A DNA stretch of 64,000 nucleotides, from assembly GCA_026545765.1 (NCBI GenBank), contig CM048841.1, forward strand, positions 67,454,217 to 67,518,216. The letters run 5' to 3'. The translations under genes were made by a program, and so were the position numbers. Source of the stretch: Plantago major. Lineage: Eukaryota; Streptophyta; Magnoliopsida; Lamiales; Plantaginaceae. Shown piece by piece: positions 10,505 to 21,949 of the stretch (position 1 is its first letter; each line of letters begins with the position of its first letter). Under the pieces are notes generated by a model, which was not told the DNA's origin, did no database searches, and saw only the letters and a program-made list of their open reading frames with translations.

Positions 10505-12150
10505 TAAATAAACACAAATTCATTCATTGAAATCATAAAAACAACGATATAAGACAAACATCAGACATGCTAGAAATGAAATAACAACACACGTACATAA
10601 ACATAGAAACTAAGAACGATCTGCCGCACTATAAAGTCAAAACGTGTTCCATCAAGTCTTTCCGAAGTTTTTCATGTGTTGACAAACTCTGCAAGTCTTT
10701 CTTTTTTTCCAGGTAATTTATGACTTGATTGATCATATAATATTCAGAGTGAAGCCATTGGTAAGGTCGACAAATATGCCTAATTCTGCCATCTTCTTCA
10801 AATTCTTTGATCACATATTCATAGTTGAGATATGTGGGGCTCTCATCCTCAACTATCATATCGTGTAAGCAAATGCAACATAACATGATCCTAACTAGGT
10901 ATACTCTGTTATTTGCCATTGCTGAGTTATTGATAATTTTGAAGTATTCTTGGAGAACATCTTTCATGAGCGTTCGACATTTTTCATGCACGCCTCCTGC
11001 CGGTTTGCAAACTTAGCATGCTTTTGATTGATTGGACCTTTGATGCACTTTACAAATGTTTCCCACTTTAGATATATGCCATCAGTTAGATAGTGGCCCA
11101 TGCCGTACTGATGCCCGTTCACTTCGTAGTTACAAGCATGAACTTTTCTTGTAGTACTTCGTCGAATGTCGGTGACCATGCAACCACGGTAAGATTATTC
11201 AGTTTTCCTGCAACACCAAAGAACGAATGTCAAATCCAGGTATCTTGGGATACAACTGCCTCTAGACAACTGTTGCTCTCTTGTTTTTTTTCCTTAGAAC
11301 TGAACTTTCCAAGCCGACGTACAGTTCTTCCATTCCCAGTGCATACAATCGATACTTCCGAGCATGTCAGAAAAACCTCTCCTAGAATTGATGTCGAGAA
11401 GCCAACATACATCATCCACGTTGGCCCTCCTCATATACGTTGGACCAAACACCACAATCACACCATCACAAAAATGATTGAGAGTGATCACCAGATGTCT
11501 CACTAAGTCAAGTGTATTTATCGATCAATGCATTCACGCGTATATCCCCTTCTTTTGTGGTGGTTCTGATGTTTGGATTTGGTTGATTGTTTCAGGAGAG
11601 GCTTCAAGAAGTAGTTTGGTAAATTTGTGATAGTAGTTGAAACTTGATGAACCGGAATCACCATCAACCATAACTTCATCATCATCGGAACTTGGTGAAA
11701 AGTTGTTGATGTAGTGGTTAATGAAAGATATGGTTTGAGACGTAGGTGGATAAAAACGAGAAGTGAAATGCGAATTTATATATAGCGTATTGAGTTTAAG
11801 AGAGGAAGAAGGGTGAAAGTTGATGTGTGGTGAAATAAATGAATTTTGGTGTCTATTTATAGATCTAGAGAAAATATGACCGTTGATATAATTTTATATT
11901 TATTATTTAAATAATACAATAATACAAATAAAATGAAAAGGAAATTAAAAAAAATATATTGTTGGCCCACAATATATCCGTTGGACTGTCCAACTCAACA
12001 AATAGTTAAGTTTCTGCCTCAGTGCGATACAATCATACCTTTGTCACAGCTGCGACGGGTCACCCGAGCACTCCCATTGAGAGTTGGAGTGGTCTTGCTT
12101 GATTAAGCTTAAATAAGTGGTCTTGCTTGATTAAGCTTAAATAAGGTAAA
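10505..12150 (-). mobile_element. PIF/Harbinger transposon remnant
   Basis: Covers the dead transposase plus flanks. The promoter-side flank near 11960-12075 contains GGCCCACAATATATCCG and CGAGCACTCCCATTGAGAGT, the kind of terminal sequence seen in plant Harbinger elements. The downstream end is not precisely defined. A short direct duplication of GTGGTCTTGCTTGATTAAGC lies at about 12091-12145. Confidence 0.65.
10629..11830 (-). pseudogene. PIF/Harbinger transposase pseudogene (HARBI1/ALP1-like, DDE_Tnp_4)
   Basis: Minus-strand fragments read in order. An Asp/Ser-rich N-terminus lies near 11700. Then 11503-11294 carries TLNHFCDGVIVVFGPTYMRR and FSDMLGSIDCMHWEWKNC, which contains the first catalytic Asp (GSIDCMHWEW). 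Segment 11179-10964 carries ATDIRRS-type sequence and YLTDGIYLKW, with the second Asp. Segment 10991-10629 carries MLCCICLHDMIVEDE, the conserved C-terminal motif. Frame changes separate the pieces. Intact members are nuclease-like transposases of about 350-450 residues; this copy is non-functional. The fragment at 18812-19015 is from a relative. Confidence 0.88.
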
Positions 12151-12486
12151 AAGTGTTATGTAGCTTATGTGTTAAATTAAATTAAAATTGCATTGCGATG
12201 ATTAATAAACAATTGTAATAACGTTTCAAATTTGAAAAAATAAATATAGGATTATATAATTTGAATAATTACAAAATGGTGTTAGTTTAAAAAACTTCTT
12301 ATACATTAGTTATACATAGAAAACTTCCTATAAATAATTAGTCAAAAACTTTCTATAAATTAATGATCTTGTTGATTTAAGTAACTTTGAAATGAAATAT
12401 TACCATTTTTTACATAATTACATAGCTAATGAAATCATCTATTTTGTTAATCAATATTATTTGAAGATCAAACAAACTTAACACAT

Positions 12487-12640
12487 ACTCTCTCCGTTCC
12501 AAAGAAATCTTTTCATTTTGACTTTAACCGGTCAACTGTCTTCGAATTTGACCGCGAATTACTCTTAAACTATAATAGTAAATAATTTAATAAAATCATA
12601 TAATTAAAATTTAATAATAAATGAAATTAAAAATATAGGT
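12487..12640. mobile_element. Truncated Stowaway-like MITE
   Basis: CTCTCTCCGTTCCAAAGAAA begins a typical Stowaway left end, followed by GACTTTAACCGGTCAA and a GACCGCGAATTACTCTTAAA block like that in the 6.3-kb and 63.2-kb copies. I find no matching right terminus, so it seems truncated. The right boundary is approximate. Confidence 0.5.
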
Positions 12641-13559
12641 AATTGTTAATTTTTTTTTATTTATTTGTGAATTTTAGAGGGTAAATTTGGGTATTTTGAT
12701 AATTATTTGTATTTTTTAAAATTTAAATATTCATTAGGCGGAAGGGCGATCACCAGACGATAGAGTGATTGCCTTGCTGACTTTGGCGATTTGATATGGA
12801 CCGTTTGATCCAATTGTTTATAATCAATCGCCCGTTGTCAGGCAGAGCGAAGCTTGCCTGACCGTATCAATAAATTAGTCAAAATAGGTGATACTTGTAA
12901 TGGTATTTTGGAGCAAATACTAAAATAATTGAAGGCAATTCGGAAGATTAGACAAATAGATACTAAATTGTAGGAAATAAAATGTATGACTCACTAATCA
13001 GTAGTAAAGATTTCGGGGTGACTACTTTGTAATACACTCTCAATTGGCAAGATGTCATTGTGGTGATTTTTAAAATCAAATTCGAACGGTCAAAATTCTA
13101 AAACGAATAATATCATGTGGATTGTCGATCATCGATGAACAGTCGTTCCAGTTCAAGGGTTGTATATCAAGTAGTGTTCGGTAGGTTACAAGTGTAGCCG
13201 AATGATCCCATAACTGGATGTCTATAATTGAGCTAAATTGATGTTAGGTGCACAACATTCATCATGGAGAAGGAGAAGTGTCAATTTCAGTGTGGTTCAC
13301 AAAAAAGCAATAGCAGTCAAACCATATCCTGCACATTCATTACAGAGACACTGATGGAATTGTATGCATTCATTAAATGGCATACTTTAACTACTCTCCT
13401 ACTTTGATACCGACATCAAATTCACCCATCACAACAACTACACCTATGTTTCTCATTGAACTGCGATAAGCCTAACAAGTAATCTTTATGGTTAAGGAAG
13501 TTTGACCGCAACAAAAAAAATAAGTAATGCTGTTTGAATCAGGTTAATAGCCAGTAAGA
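12641..13559. other. Gene-free AT-rich stretch with a short GC-rich island
   Basis: I see no coding sequence. The sequence is AT-rich except for 12735-12870, which is richer in G+C and carries GCGATCACC and related CGATTG words. No repeat ends were identified. Confidence 0.5.
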
Positions 13560-14290
13560 AGAATGTTAAACGTTAATAAATATTTTGTAAGCTTAACGAA
13601 AATGCCTCGAAAAAATAAACTTATGAAATACAAAAAATTAAAAACTCAGATATAAAACACGAAAACATTACGAACATATATATTACTAATTAACATCAGT
13701 AAACACAAAATTTCAAAAATTTCGAAATTTCAAAAATTTCGGAAAAAAATGAACAATTTTTTTTTTCCGCAAAATATTTCGTTTGTACAAAAAAATAACA
13801 TGAATCGGAAAAAATTTAATGATTTTTTCCGGAAAATATTCGTTTTACAAAGTTAAAAAAACAAGTGTGACCATGAAATGGCCGGTTTTAAAACCGGCCA
13901 AATCATGAAGTGGCCGGTTTTAAAACCGGCCATATCATGGTCACAGTTTGTTTATTTTTTTATTTATTTATTTTTTTTTTGCTTTTTTGGGTTTTTTTTA
14001 ACTTTTGTAAAAACGAAATATTTTCCGGAAAAAAATCATTAAATTTTTTTCCCGATTCATGTTTAGTATTGTTATTTTATAAACGAATATTTTAAAAAAA
14101 TTGTTCATTTTTTCCGATTCATGTTTGTTGTTATTTTGTTCGATCGCATGTTAATGTTTTGTGTTTGTATATACTGGTTATTTCGATTTTTCGTTAACTT
14201 TGTAAGTTTGTTTTTTAGTCAGTATTTTGGTCAAGTTACAAATATTTTGTGTATGTTAATTAAAAACGTATGCTTAACATTGCTAAAAGT
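13560..14290. repeat. Large imperfect inverted repeat (hairpin) with central twin palindromes
   Basis: The left arm carries TGAACAATTTTTT, ACATGAATCGGAAAAAATTT and TTTTTCCGGAAAATATTCG; the right arm carries their inverted counterparts near 14015-14130. The arms converge on 13867-13944, where GTGACCATG pairs with CATGGTCAC. Between those are two copies of the 20-bp palindrome GGCCGGTTTTAAAACCGGCC (13880-13899 and 13912-13931). No protein is coded; it is probably a fold-back or MITE-like element. The outer limits are approximate. Confidence 0.7.
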
Positions 14291-14367
14291 ACCGGATGAT
14301 TAATAAAAATGAATAAATTAAACTCTTTTCTATAAACTTGAGGGTGTAGATTCAATGGAAGAGGAAA

Positions 14368-14933
14368 TGTTGGTGTTATGAGAACACTGAATAATGAAGA
14401 GAGTTAGAAGATTAGTGTTACTGGAACACATAGTGTGTTGTGTTTGGTGTTGCAAAGACATTGGAGAAGACACATATAACACATCAAGAGATGACAAGAT
14501 GTGTTGACGTGTTATAATCCTATTGGATGTGGTAATGTGAAGAGGGAAAGTTTGTTACTTGCATAAACGTTCTTGGATCAAATTGGAGGCGGTTATCAAT
14601 GTATTGGAGTATATAAACATCTTGTAACTGTTTTAGCTAACAACAATCATTATCTTCATTGTAATTTTCACTTTCTGGGAAAGCAATTCTCAGTTTTCAT
14701 TAGAAGACAGTTAGGAAGAAAACAGAGTAGCTTGAAACTCGTTGATTCATCCTTGTAATTTGTTCTTTGTTGGTGATAGTGAAAATCTGGTACTCTCCGT
14801 GGATGTAGGTGAAAACCGAACCACGTAAATCGTTGCGTTGTTTGTTCGATTGCTTATTATTGTACAATTGCTTGGTTTCGTATTCATAGTCGATCGGAGA
14901 TTGTTGATCGAATTGTAGAGGTTACTTGTTACA
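14368..14933 (+). mobile_element. Solo LTR, probably Copia-type
   Basis: The 566-bp segment starts TGTTGGTGTT and ends TTGTTACA (TG...CA). It is flanked by GGAAA (14363-14367) and GGAAG (14934-14938), a 4-of-5 target duplication. A TATA element (GAGTATATAAACATC) lies near 14607 and an AACCACGTAAATC block near 14820, which is typical of plant Copia LTR 3' parts. No internal domain or second LTR is nearby, so recombination to a solo LTR is likely. Confidence 0.65.
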
Positions 14934-15975
14934 GGAAGTATATCAACATAAACTTTTTACTCGGACATAAATCTATATTTAAATATCTTTGTTGACAAAC
15001 TCAGTTTATGATTATTTTCACTCGACATGATATCCCAAAGAGGTTGAACAATCATTTGGCTCAGGGCCAGATCTGGGTTGATTCTCTTTAAATATAGATC
15101 TCACACATATTTACCTTTGAATTAAATGTACTTTCAGAATAGGTTGAGCAAGCATTTGGCTCAGATCCAGACTTGTTTTCAAATGTCTCAAGAGACGAAC
15201 TTTACACACATTTAATTATATAAAACTTAAATTAAAATAGAGAACACTTTTTCAAATCTAAATTTTATCAAACAACCTTTATAATCGTCTAATTACATTC
15301 GGATCCCCAATTTACAATTACATCTAATTCTTAATTATATTTCAAAGGTTAAGGATAAAGTCTTCGTCAAAACTTTATGGACTTGCATGTATGGAATAAA
15401 ACTGCATAGACTTCGATGAGAAATGCTCATTAGTCATTATGCTGCATGAAATTTAAGATTGATATATGATCAAAACTCGAAAAAAATTCAACACTTGAAA
15501 ATATTTTATTTGGACAGTTGATATCATAACATTACATTTTGAGGTTGTAGCCTGTAATATCCAGTGTGGTCCGAGGTCCAACCTTTTGTGACAACACAAT
15601 TACTAGCTAATTGCATGGTTGATATGTTGTATCCAGTACCACCATATATCATGTTCTCCTACTTTATACTCAGTCGTGCATACGAAGAAAGATTTTAAAT
15701 GTATAGATTGGATTAGGTATTGTAAGATTTATGTGGTACAATCAGCATTAAGTTTGAGTGACGGTGTAGCACAAAAACCATGTTGTGATGATATAGAAAA
15801 GAATAGACGTTTGAGCTAGTTTGTGCAGAATAATAATGTGAGTCGAAGAAGGCTGGCCTCAGAAAAATTCAACCATAGTCTTATCCAGTTATCTCACCCT
15901 CTTACTGTAGTAGTGGGCTCCACACTAACAGTGAAATAGTGAGGGGTAACAAATAGAACCACCTCTAGCCTAAGG
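14934..15975. other. Gene-free stretch with an imperfect direct duplication
   Basis: No coding sequence recognised. AGGTTGAACAATCATTTGGC (about 15045) and AGGTTGAGCAAGCATTTGGC (about 15140), each followed by a CAGA(T/C)CTG-like word, form an imperfect duplication at about 100 bp spacing. The short open frame at 15619-15819 has no recognisable domain. Confidence 0.5.
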
Positions 15976-16425
15976 CGGTCTCCAGCAGAGTCTGACCCAG
16001 CGGCCCAGCGCTATTTCAACCCCTTTTCGTTTTTCTTTTATTTTTTTCTTTTATCTTTTTATTTTAATTGTTTGTTGCTTTTTTGCTGAACCGATTTTGT
16101 TCTTCTCTTTTGTTTTCACTCGTTTTTAACTAAATTCTTCCTTTTATTTTAGTTTTCGCTTGTATTTTAATTTTTTTTTAATTATTCAAACTTAAATTAC
16201 AAGTAATATATATTTTTTCAAATTTCAAATATATTTTCAAATATATTTTCAAGTAATATATTTAAAAAACATTAGTGTGATTTTTTTTATAATTAACTAA
16301 CAACATTTAAAATCAATTCAATAATAAAGTTTAAAAGGAAATGAAAAAAGAAAAAAAAATAAAAATTAAGTTTGAAAAAAAATGTTAAAAGAAAATAGGT
16401 TTGGGCCTCACTGTTAGAGTAGACA
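15976..16425. mobile_element. Possible degenerate MITE
   Basis: The left side GGTCTCCAGCAGAGTCTGAC shows weak inverted similarity to the right side (reverse of TCACTGTTAGAGTAGAC), and the interior is extremely AT-rich. Such CTCCAGCAG ends resemble Tourist-type MITEs, but I found no clear target duplication. Confidence 0.3.
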
Positions 16426-16589
16426 ATCACAATGAATTATAAAGTGAGTTGCAGTTAGTGGAATGCTGACGTGGTAGAAAGTGGGGTTGAGAGAATTGCG
16501 AAAGGAGATGTAATAAAAAAACATACATAACTCTGGGCCACACCCCTGCAGTTTAAGACCCAGGCCATTTCTTTTGTTTTGTTTTAATT

Positions 16590-16848
16590 TGATTTTTTCT
16601 CCTCGTCTTGTTGTTTTCAACCTCAACTCAACTTGACTCCATTTTTCTACTACTAAAGTACTTCTCCTCCTTTTTACACTTTCCTCTCTTCTACTTTTTT
16701 CTTCTTCTTCTTCATCTCTCTCTTCTTTTCTCAAGTGTAAAATTAATTTCTATCAACAGCTACTACTACTACTACTCCCCTAGGTAGTGAATTTAATTAG
16801 ATTATAGGAGTAGTATAAATGTTGATTTTAGTTTGAAAAAATGCAAGT
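16590..16848 (+). promoter_or_regulatory. Proximal promoter / 5' leader of the EPFL gene, with pyrimidine-rich patch
   Basis: A strongly pyrimidine-rich tract (CTTCTTCTTC and CTCTCTC runs, 16670-16735) precedes the coding start. Y-patches like this are common near plant transcription starts. TATA-like words occur at about 16813 (AGTATAAATG). The exact start site cannot be fixed from sequence. Confidence 0.4.
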
Positions 16849-16858
16849 ATGCCTGTGA
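16841..16858 (+). CDS. Five-codon upstream ORF overlapping the EPFL start
   Basis: ATG at 16841 opens a frame of five sense codons ending with TGA at 16856-16858. The EPFL ATG at 16849 lies inside it in another frame. If the transcript starts upstream, ribosomes beginning at the first ATG would bypass the main start, so the uORF could lower translation. Whether it is in the mRNA is unknown. Confidence 0.35.
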   Translation: MQVCL

Positions 16859-17317
16859 ATTTGTTCTCCCTTTCCTCGTCATTCATTTATAGCTCCTCTA
16901 CCATTCCGTTACTCACCTTATTCTTCTTCTTCTTCATCCTTCTGTCCCCTTCCTTTTCCCAAAATCCTCCTGCAGACTCTTTCCGGGTAATCAACATTCA
17001 CTCATATTATTATTGTTATATATTGGTATGAAAATGAATTGATTGATTGATAATGTAAATAATTTGGATTTGTTGGATTGTAAAATTGTGATGAAAAACA
17101 GGATTTGGTGGTGGAAGAAAAGACAAGATTGGGTTCGACACCACCGAGCTGTCACAACAAGTGCAACCAATGCCACCCGTGCATGGCGGTTCAGGTCCCA
17201 TCTCTACCCAATCACGACCGAGTCAAACATCCCATGGATTTCTCCGGAAACAGGTACTCCAATTACAAGCCACTCGGGTGGAAATGCCGATGCGATGGTC
17301 ATTTTTTCAACCCATAA
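16849..17317 (+). CDS. EPFL: EPIDERMAL PATTERNING FACTOR-LIKE secreted peptide precursor (two exons)
   Basis: Exon 1 is 16849-16986 (46 codons); the 115-bp GT-AG intron is 16987-17101; exon 2 is 17102-17317 including TAA. The junction is phase 0, giving a 117-residue precursor. Residues about 18-37 form a hydrophobic signal peptide with a run of Phe. The C-terminal domain has GSTPPSCHNKCNQCHPCMAV and YSNYKPLGWKCRCDGHFFNP, with six cysteines as usual in EPFL peptides. Known family members are secreted, disulfide-bonded ligands of ERECTA-family receptor kinases and TMM that set stomatal spacing and organ growth. The PPSCHNKCNxCHPCMAVQVP and YSNYKPLGWKC signatures suggest an EPFL8-like or EPFL1-3-like member; I am unsure of the paralogue. 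The frame is intact. It is the only complete host gene here, between transposon remnants. Confidence 0.9.
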
Positions 17318-18540
17318 TTATCACTAATTACTGTAAGCAGTCAAGTATTAGTATTCTTATTTAGAAATGTCAAGTTTTTAAGATTGTGTGACTTTTATAA
17401 TTTCAATATATGGAAGAAGTCAGTGGTTGTTGTAGTGGTCCACTTTGTAGAGTGACGAGTCATAATCAATGTGATGAGATTTTTATTTATTACTGTCTTG
17501 TTTTTCAAACCTACTACTACCTATCTAGCTGCCTAGCCTACTGTAATCTACATTATTATTCAATACGAGTATCATTTTATCAAAATTTCAGGTAAAATTC
17601 ATTTTTGGAGCTATTTTCCATTTTGGTATTCTAGATTGACATCTTCTATTACAAATATTATGACTTTTTTTCTTCATTTATATTATGTTATTTTTAACTG
17701 AAAAATCATTAATTTCAATTAAGTTTAAGTTTAATTCAGTTCATATTCATTTAGTTGTATTTTATATTACAATTCAGTTCTGTTTTGTTCAGGTGAAGAG
17801 AACAGTATTATTCGGGTGATGTTTAAGTTTTTGGATAATGATCAATTCATTTTAAAAGGAGTGACCTACCAATTCGGATTTGGGTCGGTATTGGATCAGG
17901 TAGGTTGGAAGTCAATTCCGATTAGTTACTGCTTCGCTTCGGTCATTCGGATATCTCGAACATCATATTAGGGGTTCATATACAAATTTCGGAATTTTAG
18001 TCTTAGATCACAAAATTTATTAAAGCTTTGGAGTCGTTTTGGTACAATTGTGTGAGGTATGTCTTGAATGTGATAGAGTTACGGTAGGTTTGTTATGGGT
18101 TTTGGACATCCGGTCCTTGTACTATTAGAATAGTGCAAATAAGTCCTTGGTAATGGGATGGAAGAAAACAAAGTGGGTGATGTGAAGTGTCAAGAGAAAA
18201 GGGATTTAGATTCTGATTTAGTTACTGCTTCGCTTCGCTGTTTGGTGTCCTTTCTTATCACCTTGGGATTTTCGATGTCTTTTTACTTCTCCAGTCCAGT
18301 CTTGTGTTTTTTATACGTCCTTGCTTACGCTATCATTTCGGCACACTGGAAGTTACCACTCGCCCCTTGCCTCATCTTCCACTGCTGGCGTGGTGGGTTT
18401 GTTCGACCCCGGGTTTCCGATGTGGAGTTATTGTGAAAATATTTTTATTTTTTTATTTTTTAATTATATATTTTGAAATATTATGATAGTTATAAGATTA
18501 TTTACAAATTAATAATAATGAAATTGCATTTAATTTGTTT
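17318..18540. other. EPFL 3' flank and unassigned sequence
   Basis: It probably starts with the EPFL 3' UTR. No further exon is recognisable. A 17-nt word (TTAGTTACTGCTTCGCT) occurs near 17925 and again near 18218. The 92-codon open frame at 18158-18436 has no domain I recognise. Confidence 0.45.
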
Positions 18541-18544
18541 TAGT

Positions 18545-19015
18545 TTAAACTGAAGAATAAGCACAAATTCGTTCATTTAGATCATAAACACGTTACAAGA
18601 CAAAGTCATACGATTACAACAAACAACATTGAAATCCAAGATGCATAGAACGAACGAAGATACGGATATAAAGGACAGCACGCAACAAAACACATTGAAA
18701 CAATCAGACTCGATAAAGTTCAATACGTCTCCCTCCAATGTGTTTGATCAACGTCCTTTTGAAGAGCATGATGGGTGAATTTATTATGCATACATTCCTA
18801 AATGGAGTTGATCATAGAAGCTCGGTGCATGAAACGGACGTCGTTAAATAGTCGTCTTCTACTTCTCTAGCCATATCTTTATTATATTCTTTCACATACT
18901 TTTCATAAGTCCTAAAGTTCAGATATGTGTGACTATCGTCCTCAACAATCATGTTATGCATACAAATGCACACATTCATTATCCTAATGTTGGATAATCG
19001 GTTTGTTAAAGCCAA
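18545..19015 (-). pseudogene. PIF/Harbinger transposase C-terminal fragment
   Basis: The minus-strand frame 19015-18812 carries IRIMNVCICMHNMIVEDDSHTYLN, the same conserved C-terminal Harbinger motif as the 10.6-11.8-kb copy. The 3' flank (AAGCACAAATTCGTTCATTT near 18556) also resembles that copy's flank at about 10510. Only the last part of the gene is present. It is a remnant of a second, diverged family member. Confidence 0.75.
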
Positions 19016-19398
19016 TTTTTTAACTTGTTAGCGTTAAGTGGAGAATTGTGCAGAATTTAAATGGGTTCTACCACATGGCTTGTCATGCTCTTAGCTTGTT
19101 GCAAACTAAAAAACGAAGAAAGAATTATTCAAATTGAATCATGGATTGGACACCAGTGTAACAACTTCACCTTAACCTAAATTTGTCAGACCTGGTAAGC
19201 TTCAGGCCTTATTCGGACAATCAACTCCCAAGTTACAAAGCTCAATCTCAACAATTACTAGAAGCTCTACTAAAGAAGTTCCGTAGAACTTTAGCGGTGA
19301 AGAAACTCCCGAATTAACTAAAGTGCAGAAGAATGAGTGTAGAAGATAAAATATGATGTTTTTTTACCATTTTTTCTTTCTGACATTTTAAAATAACT

Positions 19399-20580
19399 TC
19401 CTCCTATTGGTTCTTTGACAACAAGGTTAAAGTCTGGGGAGCGGGGGTGAAACAAATTTCTCAACATGTACAAGTATCTGCTGGTACTTAAATTTTCAGA
19501 GTGCGGAAGTCTGTTAGAATTAAGTGACTGAGCGTGTGCTTTCAGTGGACAAATCTACTTTAAACAGATAGACAAATAAGTTGCTAAAAGTTAATTGCAG
19601 TAAGTAAATAATACTTGTTTATAGTGGTATCTGAAGGTGGCGTAATCCTTCAACTAATTCACTTCGCCATTCACAATGACTTGAATTTACTATGATAGAA
19701 AATTAAGGTTCCTTACATATCCTTAGCTAAATCCTTTTAACTCTAAGTTTTCAACTTAGTAACCTTGAACCATCTTTCTTTGACTTCCCAAGTGAAATAC
19801 TCCGGTTCTTTGAAGGGGTTTTCCTTAACTTCTCAAGTTAAGTAGTTCCTCCCTTGATCTTGTTCAAAGGGGTTTTCCTTAATAATCCAACTAAGTAGTT
19901 CATCCCTTCTTCTCAACTACTAAGTGTCTCTATTTATGTGCAAATCAGTCCCATTGTGATCTGAATCAGTTGGATACAAATTCAAATTAGGTGTTGAAAA
20001 GTCACTATCAAATGTACCTGATTTTTGTCCTTACCTTAAGCAGATATCCGTTAATGGTAGGTTAAAACTTTGTCTTTTCGTTTTACTATAGTACATTTTC
20101 AAAACTCCTTTCTAACAAATTTATAACTTAGTTGTCTTGAAAAACTAAGTGACAGTTTATGTCTTTTGAGAGACTATATTCAGCATATAACAATCTTCAG
20201 TAGGTAGTTTGGTTTACCTACTATGCTTTACAAATTTTCACTTGACCAAGTAACTCCTGATGTATCACTTGTTGAAAAATGTCTTCTATATCTTAGATCA
20301 CTTATTTAGTTATGCTAAGTCTTCGGTGACTTGTCTTCTCAACATCTTCTGGTCGCAACGTCAAAGCGCAGGTCTTCAGCAGGTTGATCAAAAATAAAAT
20401 TACATGCACTAGAAAAACCTGCAATGGTGCACCTCCACAAGCTAATATTTTGCAGCTTTGCTATCGAAATGACGGAATCTCAGGCGTAGTGTCTTCGAGG
20501 TCCTGTGTACTTAATTCATCTATGCTTTGTAGATGGAACACAATCGACGGATTTTCCAGGAGAAGAGCTTAGACTTGAAC
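19399..20580 (-). mobile_element. Diverged Sirevirus-type LTR fragment
   Basis: The block ATAGTGGTATCTGAAGGTGG followed by CGTAATCCTTCAACTAAT at 19621-19658 is nearly identical to the same position in the LTRs at 22428 and 52457. The surrounding series of AACTAAGTAGTTCCT and AAGGGGTTTTCCTTA sentences resembles those LTRs more loosely. No internal region follows, so it is a solo or truncated LTR of a related family. The boundaries are estimates. Confidence 0.6.
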
Positions 20581-21940
20581 TGTTTGTTGCATATGGTTAT
20601 ACATAAATAAGTGGGGGCAATGTCTAATGGATAAAAAGTTGGTAGGGGTATCCTAGAATTTAGACCACAGAGATTTCGATTTTCGTTCTAGAACTTGTAA
20701 TCCCTAAATATAATCAAGATTAAATTTATAAGTCGGAAGTCCTCAAATCCACAGTTTATAGCGGAAAGCTAACTCGGGATGTCGTTTTCCACGGACACTT
20801 AGCATAGGAATAAGCAAATAACGTTTGTAAATTGTATGCAGAAAAGTAAACAAATTGATCGTAGACAATTAAATCACAGTAAACCCTAAATTGATGAGAT
20901 GTAATCGATGGTGGGAAGGTGTAAAGGATCCCCGACCTCTCTCTGTTATTCTACTCCCAACTTCCTAGTTAAAATCCTACGTGATTACCTTTAACGACAG
21001 CATGGCATAATACTACTGTGCTAAGGCGCAGTCGGCACGAGTACCCCTACCCAGTTCAATTGAACTACTGTGTCACTCAACAGAACATCACACCACAAAG
21101 GATGTATAGAGTTGTACAACCACGATTTACGTCTAACAACTATTCCATTAATATATCACGGTCAAAAGCAGAGTTACGGCGGTTTGCCTTTACAAGAGAA
21201 AGTTAGCTACTCATAGTATCTAAGCAGAAATCGAAAAACAAGAAAAGAAAGAAGAAGAAGAAGCTTAGTCTCTGGTGTCTTCGTACTGCTTCTAGGGTTT
21301 CCTCCTGGGTGCCTGATGGCCATCGGTTTTGGGGTTTCACTTCCCCGAGGAATGGTTCTCTCTCAGGAGAGCTGCTTTATGAGCGGTGTAGAATTATGAA
21401 ATCCGTGAGGTCTTATTTATACTTGAAAATTCGAGTTCTGGCCGACATTGATCATTATGGAAGATTTAGGAAGGCGGGCTTTAGCTTGATAGGCCAGGAA
21501 AAAGCCTGGAAAAAATCAGTTACATGACTGCGGTCACCTGTGGACCGCAGAGAGGCCATCTGTGGTCACCTGGTGGCCGCTTCGATTCCTGCAGATTCGA
21601 ATCTGTTTTCTTCGTTCTTCGATTTCAGGCTTCGTAGCCTCGTTTCCTAGAAAAGTGGTCTTCTACAAAGTTGTTGCATCTTCAATTATCTTCGCATTGG
21701 TTGGTTGCATGACATGTTTTGACTCCTCGAACTCCGTGCAACGGCCAATCCGGCGTATTCGCTTAACTTTCTCGATTTCGCACAATTATGTCGTTTTCGC
21801 GCCTGAAATCGTGCAATTCCTCAAAAATGCGATCATGACCTACAAAATACACACGAAGTTGATAATTGACCATAGAAGGATGCAAATATTGAATCTAAGG
21901 TAAAAAACGAGGGTCTAAAAGCATGCAATATCGCACATTT
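20581..21940. other. Unclassified, probably retrotransposon-derived sequence
   Basis: No protein domain was found. The style (GATCCCCGACCTCTCT; a TATA-like GTATAAATAAGACC on the minus strand near 21420; GCGGTCACCTGTGGACCGC inverted repeat at about 21530; AAAAGCATGCAATATCGCAC near 21918) suggests an LTR or leader of an unidentified retroelement, perhaps on the minus strand. I could not locate paired LTRs or target duplications. Confidence 0.35.
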
Positions 21941-21949
21941 CATTGTAAC

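Noticed and set aside
13910..14303. Phe-rich plus-strand open frames resembling membrane proteins
   Set aside because: They are translations of T-rich hairpin arms, with no start context or homology.
17016..17201. Minus-strand frame opposite EPFL exon 2 with several cysteines
   Set aside because: It is antisense to a well-supported EPFL exon.
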